This document shows positions 14,992-23,342 of a stretch of DNA of 64,000 bases, piece by piece. Source of the stretch: G963668345 sp965226215 (GTDB lineage Bacteria > Acidobacteriota > Terriglobia > Bryobacterales > UBA6623). The translations under genes and the position numbers were made by a program. Under the pieces are notes generated by a model. The model saw only the letters and a program-made list of their open reading frames with translations. It made no database searches and had not been told where the DNA came from. How positions within the stretch are numbered: position 1 is the first letter of the stretch; every line of letters begins with the position of its first letter. Where the stretch lies: positions 124,001 to 188,000 of the forward strand of contig CBDDCH010000001.1 in assembly GCA_965226215.1 (NCBI GenBank), in the 5' to 3' direction.

Positions 14992-16629
14992 ATGGGAGAG
15001 ATATCCTACGACGGTCAAAAGCGCCCTCTTGTGGGCGGGAAGACCATCTTCGACTACGCCGACGAGCTGGCCGTCCAGGTGCCCACATCTTGTGGGCGCA
15101 CCGGCGTCTGCCACGAGTGCATCGTCGAAGTTAGTCGTGGCCATGAAGCACTGAGCGCTCCCACCGAGGCGGAGGAGTTTTTGCGTGGGAACTACCGTCT
15201 TGCCTGCCAGGCAGTGATTGAAAACTCTGACGAAGATGTCCGCTTTTCGCTGCTTCGCAGCCAGCCCAAGATTCTCACCGCTTCGCTGCTGAAGAACATC
15301 ACGCTCGACCCGATGGTCGCCCGCGAAGGCGACAATGTCTGCTACGACGGCGAGGTGATTGACCGCTACCACGGCAAGATATACGGCCTGGCCGTCGACC
15401 TCGGCACGACCACCGTGGTGGCCGAGCTGGTGGACCTCGAAACGGGGGAGGGCGTCTATCTAGCTTCTTTCGAGAACCCCCAGCGCTTCGGCGGCAGCGA
15501 TATCATGCACCGCATCTCCTACGACAGCGGACCTTTTCGCGGGGAACTCCATAAGTCGATCGTTAATACGCTCAATCATCAGTTGAAGACCATGTGCCGA
15601 GAGTTGGGGTTCCCGCGGCACCGGATCTACGAAATTGTCGTGGTGGGGAATTCCACCATGCGCGAACTGTTCTTCGGTCTCGATGTGCAGTCGATCGGCC
15701 AGCGTCCTTACAAGTCGCAAATCGAGCACGAGTGCCTAGCCGGGGAACGCAAGACGACTGCGCTCACCGAAAAAGCGCACCGGCTCGGCATCTGGTCTCA
15801 CCCGCAGGCGGTGGTGTTCGGGGCTCCGCTGATCGCCAGCCACGTCGGAGCGGACATGTTGGCCGACCTGGTGGCCGTTGATATCGAGTCGCGGCGCGAA
15901 GTCGTCATGGTTGTCGATGTGGGGACCAATACGGAGGTTGTGCTGGGGCGCGCCGGGAAGCTCATGGCGGCATCGTGCCCGGCGGGACCGGCCTTCGAGG
16001 GCGGGCTGGTCACCTACGGAATGCCCGGCGTCGAGGGAGCGATCGAGTCCCTTCGGCTTAGCAACGGCCAAGCTGACTACAGCACGATCGGGGACGGCGA
16101 GCCGCGCGGGCTGTGCGGATCGGGCCTCATCGATCTATTGGCCGAACTTCGCCGGGGCGGGCAGATGACCCCCAAAGGCGTCTTCCCGAACAAGGCACGG
16201 GAACTCGACATCGTTCCCGAATACGGGATCACGCTTTCACGTCTCGACGCCAGCAATCTGGCGCAGGCTAAGGCCGCGAACTATTGCGGACAGTTCATCG
16301 TCATGCGCAATTACGGCGTTCGGCCGGCGGACATCACGAAGCTTTACCTGGCGGGCGGCTTTGCGAACTACGTCAACGTCAGGAATGCGATCGAGATCGG
16401 TTTTCTGGCTCCGGTGCCGGAGGACCGTATTGTCAAGATCGGCAACGCCGCGGCGCTGGGGGCCAAAGAGATGCTGCTGTCGCGCTCCAAACGGCAATCC
16501 ACCGAGAAGCTGGCGCAACAAATCGAACACGTGGAGCTAGAGACCACGCCTGATTTCTTCGAGATCTTCGTCGAGGCCTGTCAATTCAAACCCATGCCCT
16601 CGGATTTCGATTTCTCGGCAGTTGCTTGA
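14992..16629 (+). CDS. Reductive activator of corrinoid proteins (2Fe-2S + ASKHA, RamA-functional/RACE type)
   Basis: A 545-residue protein that uses ATP and low-potential electrons to bring inactive Co(II) corrinoid back to Co(I). The N-terminal ~90 residues form a plant-type 2Fe-2S ferredoxin domain (CGRTGVCHEC with a distal Cys in LACQ). The rest is the DUF4445/ASKHA ATPase: phosphate-1 motif LAVDLGTTTVVAEL, a second motif VVDVGTNTEVVLG, PAGPAFEGG, GLCGSGLIDLLAEL and YLAGGFANYVN. Length and order match RACE proteins of acetogens and O-demethylase clusters. It follows a 320-bp gap with the R2 inverted repeat and lies 18 bases before the MTHFR gene. Confidence 0.92.
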   Translation: MGEISYDGQKRPLVGGKTIFDYADELAVQVPTSCGRTGVCHECIVEVSRGHEALSAPTEAEEFLRGNYRLACQAVIENSDEDVRFSLLRSQPKILTASLLKNITLDPMVAREGDNVCYDGEVIDRYHGKIYGLAVDLGTTTVVAELVDLETGEGVYLASFENPQRFGGSDIMHRISYDSGPFRGELHKSIVNTLNHQLKTMCRELGFPRHRIYEIVVVGNSTMRELFFGLDVQSIGQRPYKSQIEHECLAGERKTTALTEKAHRLGIWSHPQAVVFGAPLIASHVGADMLADLVAVDIESRREVVMVVDVGTNTEVVLGRAGKLMAASCPAGPAFEGGLVTYGMPGVEGAIESLRLSNGQADYSTIGDGEPRGLCGSGLIDLLAELRRGGQMTPKGVFPNKARELDIVPEYGITLSRLDASNLAQAKAANYCGQFIVMRNYGVRPADITKLYLAGGFANYVNVRNAIEIGFLAPVPEDRIVKIGNAAALGAKEMLLSRSKRQSTEKLAQQIEHVELETTPDFFEIFVEACQFKPMPSDFDFSAVA

Positions 16630-16647
16630 AAGGAAAGGTAGAGAGTC

Positions 16648-18273
16648 TTGGCAACGGCTCACACGACCCCGCGAACGGATGCTTGGACCAAGCCGTCACT
16701 GCGCCGTCTCCTCGAGCAGCGCGAGACCTTTGTCACCTGCGCGGAGCTGGTCACCTCGCGGGGCCTTATTACCGAGCGGCGAGGGCGGAAGGTGCTGTCT
16801 CTGGCGCGCGCCCTGGCCGAACATCCCCAGGTGCATGCCCTCAGCATCACGGACAACCCGGGCGGCAACGCCATGTTGAGCGCCGACACCCTGGGCACCG
16901 ATCTGATCTCCCGCGGACAAGAGGTCATCATTCACCTGTCGTGCAAAGACTGGAATCGCAATGCGCTCCAGAGCCGCGGCTGGAAGCTGGCCAGCGAGGG
17001 GTTCGACAACGTCCTGGCACTTTCCGGCGACTGTCCCACGCCGAGCTATCAGGGCCAGGCGGCGGGCGTATTCGATATCGACTCGATCGGACTTCTTCGC
17101 ATGTACTCCGACATGAACGCCGGTGTCCGGCTCTCGAACGGGGACGGGCGGCCGGAGAAAGCTCTCGAACAGACCAATTTCTTCCTCGGAGCCGTCGTCA
17201 ACAATTACAAGCAGGCCGAGCGGGAAGTCATGCCGCAGTATTTCAAACTGGCGAAGAAGGTCGAAAACGGGGCGACGTTCATCATCAACCAGATCGGCTA
17301 CGACTCTCGCAAGCAAGACGAGCTGCTCAAGTACATGCGGATGCACGAGCTGAACGTCCCGGTGCTGGCGAACGTTTATGTGCTCAGCGTGCCCGCGGCT
17401 CGGTTCTTTCACGCGGGGAATATCCCCGGAGTCGTGCTCCCCGATGACCTGTTTCGTATTGCGGAAGAGCAAGCCGCTTCCCCCGACCGCGGCAAGGCGT
17501 TTTTCCTGGAACTGGCGGCCAAGCAGTGCGCGGTGGCGCGCGGGTTAGGTTTTCGCGGCGTATACCTGGGAGGGCATCTGAAATACAAGGACTACGAAAG
17601 AATCCTTAGCCTGGCGGCCGGCTTCGCCGAGGATGATTGGAAACTGTTTGCTCGCGAGATTCTGTTCCATCAGCCGGAGGAGTTCTACTACTTCGAACCG
17701 GATCCCGAAACGGGACTCAGCTCGACTGAGGTTAATCGCCGGTATCTGCAATCGAGAACCCCCGACGGTTTGCGGGCCGCTCGAAAGAAGGCGCCGATCG
17801 CCTATAAAGTCAATCGTTTTGCGCACGACAAAGTGTTCGAGAAGGGAACACTAGGATTCCGCGCGGGCCGAGCTCTCTACGAAAGAGTAGAGCGTGCGGG
17901 TCATGGCCTGCGCGCCGCGGTGCACGGCGCCGAACAGGCGCTCAAGATCGCAGCTTTTGATTGCCAGGACTGTGGCGACTGCTCCCTGCCTGAAATCGCT
18001 TTCCTCTGCCCGGAGTCGCAATGCGTCAAGAACCAGCGCAACGGGCCCTGCGGAGGAACGCGGCCGGGCGGCAAGTGCGAAGTAGGCGACAAAGACTGCA
18101 TCTGGTCGCGTGCCTATGATCGACTAAAAGGCTACGGCGAAGAAGATAAGCTCATCGAGCGCCCCGTGGTGTTTCGAGACGGCGCCCTCAAGGGAACCAG
18201 CGCCTGGGCCAATACCTTCCTGGAGCGTGACCACCACGCCAAAGTGAACCGAAGCGAGGATAACTCGGAATGA
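16648..18273 (+). CDS. metF: Methylenetetrahydrofolate reductase, MetF-MetV fusion
   Basis: A 541-residue enzyme interconverting methyl-H4folate and methylene-H4folate. The first ~300 residues are the MetF flavin barrel (ALSITDNPGGNAM, LALSGDCP, GATFIINQIGYD, FRGVYLGGHLK). The last ~110 residues are the MTHFR C-terminal domain typical of MetV, with Cys clusters DCQDCGDC, LCPESQC and CGGTRPGGKC from residue ~437. In acetogens MetF and MetV are usually separate subunits. The start is TTG at 16648 with AGGTAGAGAG upstream; no nearby ATG fits. Its stop overlaps the next start (ATGA). In this cluster it probably runs in the oxidative direction. Confidence 0.88.
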   Translation: MATAHTTPRTDAWTKPSLRRLLEQRETFVTCAELVTSRGLITERRGRKVLSLARALAEHPQVHALSITDNPGGNAMLSADTLGTDLISRGQEVIIHLSCKDWNRNALQSRGWKLASEGFDNVLALSGDCPTPSYQGQAAGVFDIDSIGLLRMYSDMNAGVRLSNGDGRPEKALEQTNFFLGAVVNNYKQAEREVMPQYFKLAKKVENGATFIINQIGYDSRKQDELLKYMRMHELNVPVLANVYVLSVPAARFFHAGNIPGVVLPDDLFRIAEEQAASPDRGKAFFLELAAKQCAVARGLGFRGVYLGGHLKYKDYERILSLAAGFAEDDWKLFAREILFHQPEEFYYFEPDPETGLSSTEVNRRYLQSRTPDGLRAARKKAPIAYKVNRFAHDKVFEKGTLGFRAGRALYERVERAGHGLRAAVHGAEQALKIAAFDCQDCGDCSLPEIAFLCPESQCVKNQRNGPCGGTRPGGKCEVGDKDCIWSRAYDRLKGYGEEDKLIERPVVFRDGALKGTSAWANTFLERDHHAKVNRSEDNSE

Positions 18274-19322
18274 AAGTGGCCGGACTGGATCGAGAGTTCA
18301 TGGTCATCGGAGAAAATACTCACTGCACGCGGATTGTGCTTCGCAAGGGAAAGCGAGTAACGACCGACTCCGCGGGCAACGAGGCTGTCCGCTACGTCGC
18401 GCGTAACGGTGAAACGCGCTTTCTGATAATCCCCGAGAAGGCGAAGAAAACTCAGGACTACGACGAGGGGCGCGTCAAGCACGTCAAGATCGCCGTGCAG
18501 GCTGCTATGTCGGGCGAGGAGCCTGCTGCCGGCGAAGGGCGGGAATACATCGCCACCATTGTTCAACGTCAAGTTGATGCCGGCGCGGATTTCCTGGACC
18601 TCAACGTGGACGAAATTTCCATATCGCTTGACGACCAAAAGGCGGCCATCCGTTGGCTCGTGGAATTCGTCGAGCCGCTTGCACCGGTCCCGGTGTCGGT
18701 GGATTCGTCCAACATCGAGATCATCGAAGCCGGTCTGACGGCCTGCCGGTCTCAAGCCGGAACCCCGATGTTGAACTCGGCGTCTCTCGAACGTGTAGAG
18801 GCGCTTGACGTGGCCAAGGCGGGCGGCCATCCCGTCATCGCTACGGCGGCCGGCGAGTCGGGCATGCCGCAGAACGACGAGCAGCGTGTGGCAAACGCCT
18901 CACGCATGGTCGACGCCGCCGTCGAAAAGGGCATCCCGTTGAGCAAGGTCTACGTCGACGGGCTCGTGTTCCCGATATCGGTCGACGGTGAATTTTGCAA
19001 TCATTATTTCAACGCTGTCCGCGAACTGCGACAAAAGTACGGTCCCGAGATTCACATCACCGGAGGATTCAGTAATGTATCGTTCGGACTGCCGAGCCGC
19101 CGGTTGATTAATGACGCCTTCGCCAACTTGGCGGTGGATGCCGGCGCCGACAGTGGCATCGTTGACCCGGTTACGGGCAAGATGAACGAAGTCTTCTCGA
19201 TCGACAAGACCACGGCGCGCTACAAGCTGGCTGAGGACATGCTGCTGGGACGTGATCGCTTTTGCAAGAAATTCCTCCGCGCCTATCGAAAAGGAGAGCT
19301 GCAACCGGCTAAAGCAATTTGA
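18270..19322 (+). CDS. Methyltetrahydrofolate:corrinoid methyltransferase (pterin-binding, MeTr/MtvA-like)
   Basis: A 350-residue TIM-barrel protein of the DHPS-like pterin-binding family that transfers the methyl group between the corrinoid protein and H4folate. Seen motifs are GENTHCTRI, DFLDLNVDE, VPVSVDSSN, MLNSAS and ITGGFSNVSFGLPSRRLIN, which hold the pterin-binding Asp and Asn residues. It starts within the MTHFR stop (ATGA), so the two are coupled. With URO-D protein, corrinoid carrier and activator it completes a two-component methyl-transfer system. Confidence 0.9.
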   Translation: MKVAGLDREFMVIGENTHCTRIVLRKGKRVTTDSAGNEAVRYVARNGETRFLIIPEKAKKTQDYDEGRVKHVKIAVQAAMSGEEPAAGEGREYIATIVQRQVDAGADFLDLNVDEISISLDDQKAAIRWLVEFVEPLAPVPVSVDSSNIEIIEAGLTACRSQAGTPMLNSASLERVEALDVAKAGGHPVIATAAGESGMPQNDEQRVANASRMVDAAVEKGIPLSKVYVDGLVFPISVDGEFCNHYFNAVRELRQKYGPEIHITGGFSNVSFGLPSRRLINDAFANLAVDAGADSGIVDPVTGKMNEVFSIDKTTARYKLAEDMLLGRDRFCKKFLRAYRKGELQPAKAI

Positions 19323-19338
19323 AAGGAATCTCTTGGCG

Positions 19339-19614
19339 ATGGCGATCTACCAGGTTCTGTACTGGAAAGACATTCCGGCCCAGGTGAAAGTGTTTGAACA
19401 AGGCCGCAGGCCGGTGTCGCGCCCGCTGCCCGGTTTCTTCCAGGAAGAGATCGACCGCGTGGCCATGGAGGAAGGGTTGGCGGGAACGGATGACTATTTG
19501 AACCAGTGGCAGTGGAGCGCCAAACAAGAAAGGCCGGGAAGCGTACAAGAAGTTTTGGACGCACTGGTAAGCGAACTTGAGCAACAATGGAGCGGCATAG
19601 GCGGCAAGGAGTGA
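19339..19614 (+). CDS. Small Virulence_fact-family protein
   Basis: A 91-residue protein with the family opening MAIYQVLYWKDIPAQVKV, then R-x-V-S-R-P-L-P-G-F-F-Q-E-E-I-D and a DYLNQWQW segment. The Pfam name 'virulence factor' is misleading: from memory such small proteins often lie beside MTHFR C-terminal, methyl-H4folate methyltransferase and ASKHA activator genes in corrinoid demethylation clusters. That fits its place 16 bases after the methyltransferase. The biochemical role is unknown. I chose ATG 19339; a TTG two codons earlier is possible. Confidence 0.78.
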   Translation: MAIYQVLYWKDIPAQVKVFEQGRRPVSRPLPGFFQEEIDRVAMEEGLAGTDDYLNQWQWSAKQERPGSVQEVLDALVSELEQQWSGIGGKE

Positions 19615-19649
19615 TATTCGGCCTGTGCGATATTGCAGAACCCCAAACC

Positions 19650-19677
19650 GAGCCGCGACCGTCAGGGAGCGGTCCAG
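19650..19677 (+). repeat. Dispersed repeat R2, single copy
   Basis: GAGCCGCGACCGTCAGGGAG followed by CGGTCCAG, identical to the arms of the inverted pair at 14770-14928. It lies in the 160-bp gap between the Virulence_fact gene and E1 alpha. Confidence 0.75.
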
Positions 19678-19774
19678 TGAGGTGGCCGGCTGTTGAAGAT
19701 CGTTAGCCGTCGATGACCCTTTTGAAACACCACACCAGCTCCAGCCGTCTTTGAACGGACAACTGGAAAGCACA

Positions 19775-20767
19775 ATGACAAAAGCCTCCGCAGTAATCGA
19801 CAAGGATATAACCAAAGAGCAACTACTGGACCTTTACACCCGAATGGTCGCCATTCGCACCTTTGAAGGCCAGGTTCAGGAACTCTATCGCGGCACGGTG
19901 ATCATCGGTATCGCTCATGTCTCCATCGGACAAGAGGCGGTTGCCGTGGGCGTCTGCTCGGCTCTGCGCACCGACGATTACATCACCAGCACGCACCGCG
20001 GTCACGGACACTGCCTGGCGAAAGGCGCCGACATGGGTCGCATGTTTGCCGAGCTATTCGGCAAAGTGGACGGCTACTGCCGAGGAAAAGGCGGCTCGAT
20101 GCACATCGCCAATCAGGAAATGGGCAACCTGGGCGCCAATGCCATCGTCGGGGGCAGCATACCAATCGCCACCGGAGCCGCTTTCAGTGCCAAGGTTCGA
20201 AAAACGGACCAGGTGGCGGTTTGCTTCTTCGGCGACGGCGCAGCGAACCAAGGAGTGCTGCTTGAATCGATGAACATGGCCGCGATTTGGAAATTGCCGG
20301 TCATCTACGCCTGCGAAAACAACCAATACGGCGAGTACACTCCCATGCAAAATGTAACTGCTGGGAAAATCATAGAGCGCGGGAAAGCGTTTGATATTCC
20401 CTCATCGACGGTCGATGGGATGGACGTCCTCGCCGTCCGTGAAGCGGCGATGGAAGCTGTCAATCGAGGACGCGCCGGCGAAGGCCCGAGTTTCCTGGTC
20501 TTGGAAACCTACCGCCATTCCGGACACGGCATGAGTGATATCCAGCGCGCCTATCGCACACGAGACGAAGAACGGGAATGGCGCGAAAAACGTGATCCAA
20601 TCGATCGCCTTGCCGGCAAAATCCTCACCGCCGGACAGGCGACCGAAGCCGACCTGGAATCCATCGGGAAAGAGGTGACCGCGAAGGTGGAAACCGCCGT
20701 CGAATACGCGAAGCAGTCTCCGTTTCCGGAACCCGAGGAGGTTACACGACATGTCTACGCCGACTAA
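19775..20767 (+). CDS. 2-oxoacid/acetoin dehydrogenase E1 component, alpha subunit
   Basis: A 330-residue thiamine-diphosphate enzyme subunit that decarboxylates a 2-oxoacid (pyruvate is likeliest) or cleaves acetoin. It shows the ThDP motif GDGAANQGVLLESMNMA...ENNQYGEYTP, the STHRGHGHCLAKGAD and GKGGSMH segments and ETYRHSGHGMSD, all typical of AcoA/PdhA. I chose ATG 19775 with GGAAAG upstream over an in-frame ATG 24 bases earlier. It overlaps the beta gene by 17 bases. AcoA and PdhA cannot be separated by sequence alone. Confidence 0.92.
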   Translation: MTKASAVIDKDITKEQLLDLYTRMVAIRTFEGQVQELYRGTVIIGIAHVSIGQEAVAVGVCSALRTDDYITSTHRGHGHCLAKGADMGRMFAELFGKVDGYCRGKGGSMHIANQEMGNLGANAIVGGSIPIATGAAFSAKVRKTDQVAVCFFGDGAANQGVLLESMNMAAIWKLPVIYACENNQYGEYTPMQNVTAGKIIERGKAFDIPSSTVDGMDVLAVREAAMEAVNRGRAGEGPSFLVLETYRHSGHGMSDIQRAYRTRDEEREWREKRDPIDRLAGKILTAGQATEADLESIGKEVTAKVETAVEYAKQSPFPEPEEVTRHVYAD

Positions 20768-21752
20768 CGGTAGGCAGATCACCATCTCGGAGGCCATCAA
20801 TGAGGCCATCCGCGAGGAGATGCGCCGGGATGAAACCGTGGTCCTGTTGGGCGAGGACGTCGCAGCGCCCGGCGGGGTCCTCAAGGTCACACAGGGAATC
20901 CTGGACGAATTCGGGCCGTCGCGGGTCATCGATACGCCGATTTCAGAAGCCGGATTCACCGGCCTCGCGGTCGGCGGCGCCGTGACGGGCATCCGCCCGA
21001 TCGTCGAGATCATGTTCGGGGATTTCCTGACCTTGTCCATGGATCAGCTCGTCAACCAGGCGGCCAAGATTCACTACATGTCCGGGGGGAAATTCACGGT
21101 CCCGCTCGTTGTTCGCACAACGCTGGGAGCCGGCCGCCGAGCCGCCGCCCAGCATTCGCAGAGTCTGCAAGCCTGGGTTTCGCACATACCTGGCCTCAAG
21201 GTCGCATTGCCTTCTACGCCCTACGACGCAAAAGGATTGCTCAAGACAGCGATCCGCGACAACAACCCCGTCGTGTTTTTTGAGGACAAAATGATGTATC
21301 AGCAGAAGGGCGCCGTCCCGGATCCCAGCGAGGAATACGCGATTCCTTTTGGCGTCGCGGACACGAAACGAGAGGGACAAGACCTCACAATCGTCGCCAC
21401 TTCCAGCATGGTTCACGTTGCGCTCGAAGCGGCTGGCAAGCTGGCCGAGGACGGGATCGAGGTGGAGGTGATTGACCCCAGAACACTGACGCCGCTCGAC
21501 GAAGAAGCACTGGTGGCGTCGGCCAAGAAGACTTCCCGCTGCATCGTCCTCGACGAAGGTTACCGGCGATTCGGCGCAACGGCTGAGCTTGGCTCGGTCA
21601 TAGCCGAGAAGGCATTTTATCACCTTGACGCCCCCGTTCGGCGCATAGCAGCGATGGATGTACCCGTTCCTTTCGCTCCCACTTTGGAAGATCAGACCAT
21701 CCCGAATGTGGAGGGCGTTGTCGGGGTCGCCCGCGAAATGCTCGGGCGCTAA
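20751..21752 (+). CDS. 2-oxoacid/acetoin dehydrogenase E1 component, beta subunit
   Basis: A 333-residue transketolase-like beta subunit that forms the E1 tetramer with the upstream protein. Motifs are LLGEDVAAPGGVLKVTQG, RVIDTPISEAGFTGLAVG, TLGAGRRAAAQHSQS and PRTLTPLDEEALV near the C-terminal domain. The ATG lies inside the alpha gene, so translation is coupled. The E2 gene begins 9 bases downstream. Confidence 0.93.
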   Translation: MSTPTNGRQITISEAINEAIREEMRRDETVVLLGEDVAAPGGVLKVTQGILDEFGPSRVIDTPISEAGFTGLAVGGAVTGIRPIVEIMFGDFLTLSMDQLVNQAAKIHYMSGGKFTVPLVVRTTLGAGRRAAAQHSQSLQAWVSHIPGLKVALPSTPYDAKGLLKTAIRDNNPVVFFEDKMMYQQKGAVPDPSEEYAIPFGVADTKREGQDLTIVATSSMVHVALEAAGKLAEDGIEVEVIDPRTLTPLDEEALVASAKKTSRCIVLDEGYRRFGATAELGSVIAEKAFYHLDAPVRRIAAMDVPVPFAPTLEDQTIPNVEGVVGVAREMLGR

Positions 21753-21761
21753 GGAGGATCC

Positions 21762-22970
21762 GTGGCAGTTGAAATCGTCATGCCCGCGGTCGAGATGGCC
21801 CAAGATAGCGGCATTCTCGTGCGCTGGCTCAAGGCCGAGGGAGAGTTCGTAAAACAGGGCGAGCCGGTGATGGAGATCGAAACCGACAAGACGGTGTTCG
21901 AGTTCGAAGCTCCGGGATCGGGAACCCTGGCGAACGTCAGCGCCAAGGAGGGCGACGAGATCCCCGTCGGGCAGGTCGTGGCGGTCCTCCTTGCGGAAGG
22001 CGAAAGCGCTCCCAAGGGGGCAGCGGCTCCGGCGAAAACCGTTGCGACCCCTGTGGCCGAAAGCCCTACCTCGGCGGACGGAGCCGCGCAGGCGCAGCCA
22101 CAAGCCGCTCAGCCTAGCGTTGGAAAACTGCCGCTGGCCTCGCCCAAGGCGCGGCGGCTCGCCAAGGAGGCGGGAATTTCGCTGGCGAGTGTGCGCGGTT
22201 CGGGTCCCGATGGTGCCGTGCTTGCCGCCGATGTGGGACCGCACCGAGGAGCGGAAGCAGCGCCATCCGTTGCGGAACAGGAATACGAAATCATACCGCT
22301 GAAGGGGAAACGCAGAATCATCGCCCAGCGCATGCAGCAGAGCGCCCAGGCAGCGCCGCACATCTCGCTTTCTCTGTCAGTCGATGTTGGGGAGCTGCAG
22401 CGGTTGGTCGAACGTCTCAGTTCCCAAGTCGAATCTGAAACCGGTGCGCCACTGAAGATGACGCCGGTGCTGGCGAAGGTCACCGCCGCGGCTCTCGAAA
22501 AGCACCCTCGCCTCAATGCCCACTTCGTGGATGAAGAGATCCATCAATACTCCGCGATTCACCTGGGGATCGCGGTGGCGCTGGACGATGGCCTGATCGT
22601 GCCGGTCATCCGCGATGTGGGCGGCAAGAAGCTCACCGACATCCATATTGAAATGCAGGACCTGCTGTCGCGCGCGCGAAGCGGCCGCCTCAGACCCGAG
22701 GAGATCAAGGGCGGCACGTTCACGGTCTCGAACTTGGGCATGTTCGGCGTCGAGCAGTTCACTTCGATCGTCAACCCGCCGGAGATCGGCATCTTGTCCG
22801 TCGGCACGATCGCCGATCGCGCGGTCAAGGCGAACGGCCAGATCGCGCTTCGACCGATGATGCAGGTGACGGTCAATGTCGACCACCGCGCCGTAGATGG
22901 TGCAGTGGCGGCGGACTTCCTGAAAACGCTGAAGAGCCTATTGGAGAATCCGTACCTTTTGTTCTCCTAG
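21762..22970 (+). CDS. Dihydrolipoamide acyltransferase E2 component
   Basis: A 402-residue E2 core protein. The lipoyl domain (residues 1-80) has the lipoylated Lys in ETDKTVFEFEAPG. A Pro/Ala linker leads to the peripheral subunit-binding domain (residues ~125-160, SPKARRLAKEAGISLASVRGSGPDG), and the catalytic domain ends with VDHRAVDGA, holding the active-site His and Asp. The start is GTG 21762 with a perfect AAGGAGG (21751-21757). No E3 gene is in the window, so a shared lipoamide dehydrogenase must be supplied from elsewhere. Confidence 0.93.
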   Translation: MAVEIVMPAVEMAQDSGILVRWLKAEGEFVKQGEPVMEIETDKTVFEFEAPGSGTLANVSAKEGDEIPVGQVVAVLLAEGESAPKGAAAPAKTVATPVAESPTSADGAAQAQPQAAQPSVGKLPLASPKARRLAKEAGISLASVRGSGPDGAVLAADVGPHRGAEAAPSVAEQEYEIIPLKGKRRIIAQRMQQSAQAAPHISLSLSVDVGELQRLVERLSSQVESETGAPLKMTPVLAKVTAAALEKHPRLNAHFVDEEIHQYSAIHLGIAVALDDGLIVPVIRDVGGKKLTDIHIEMQDLLSRARSGRLRPEEIKGGTFTVSNLGMFGVEQFTSIVNPPEIGILSVGTIADRAVKANGQIALRPMMQVTVNVDHRAVDGAVAADFLKTLKSLLENPYLLFS

Positions 22971-22971
22971 T

Positions 22972-23260
22972 CCTTGGTTGCAAAAGTTAGCGTATTTAAA
23001 AAGGCCTCTCCCGAAGGATCATACAGTCGCCTGTCTGGCCCGGAAGTGGTTTTTCACAGAGCTTTCTGAGCCGCGACCGCGAGAGAGCGGTGCAGGAATT
23101 GTCGCCTATAAACGATCGTGAACATATGCAACCAAGCACTAGCCCGTAGCGAAAGTCGGGCGGGAGAGAAAAATGGGGACTGCCACCAATTCGCCTCCCG
23201 TCATGACCTTCGAAACAAACACTTAACCTGAAGCGAATTGGCTGGCTGTAGCCGATTTTT
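22972..23260 (+). repeat. Dispersed composite repeat R1, copy a
   Basis: This ~285-bp segment recurs in inverse orientation at 43605-43876 and in part at 58135-58228. It holds CTTGGTTGCA near both ends of its first part, a GTATTTAAAAAGGCC block, an R2-like core at 23068-23095, the CCTATAAACGATCGTGAAC block and a terminal hairpin: AAAAATGGGGACTGCCACC (from ~23171) pairs with GGCTGGCTGTAGCCGATTTT (to ~23260), with CCAATTCGC/GCGAATTGG inside. It fills most of the gap before the formate-H4folate ligase gene. Confidence 0.75.
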
Positions 23261-23342
23261 CGCGACGTTTACTTTTGCCGCGGGCTGCTAGCGACTTCTT
23301 TCCCCGACAGCCCGCCGACCGATCACGGAGGAACCACTCAAC

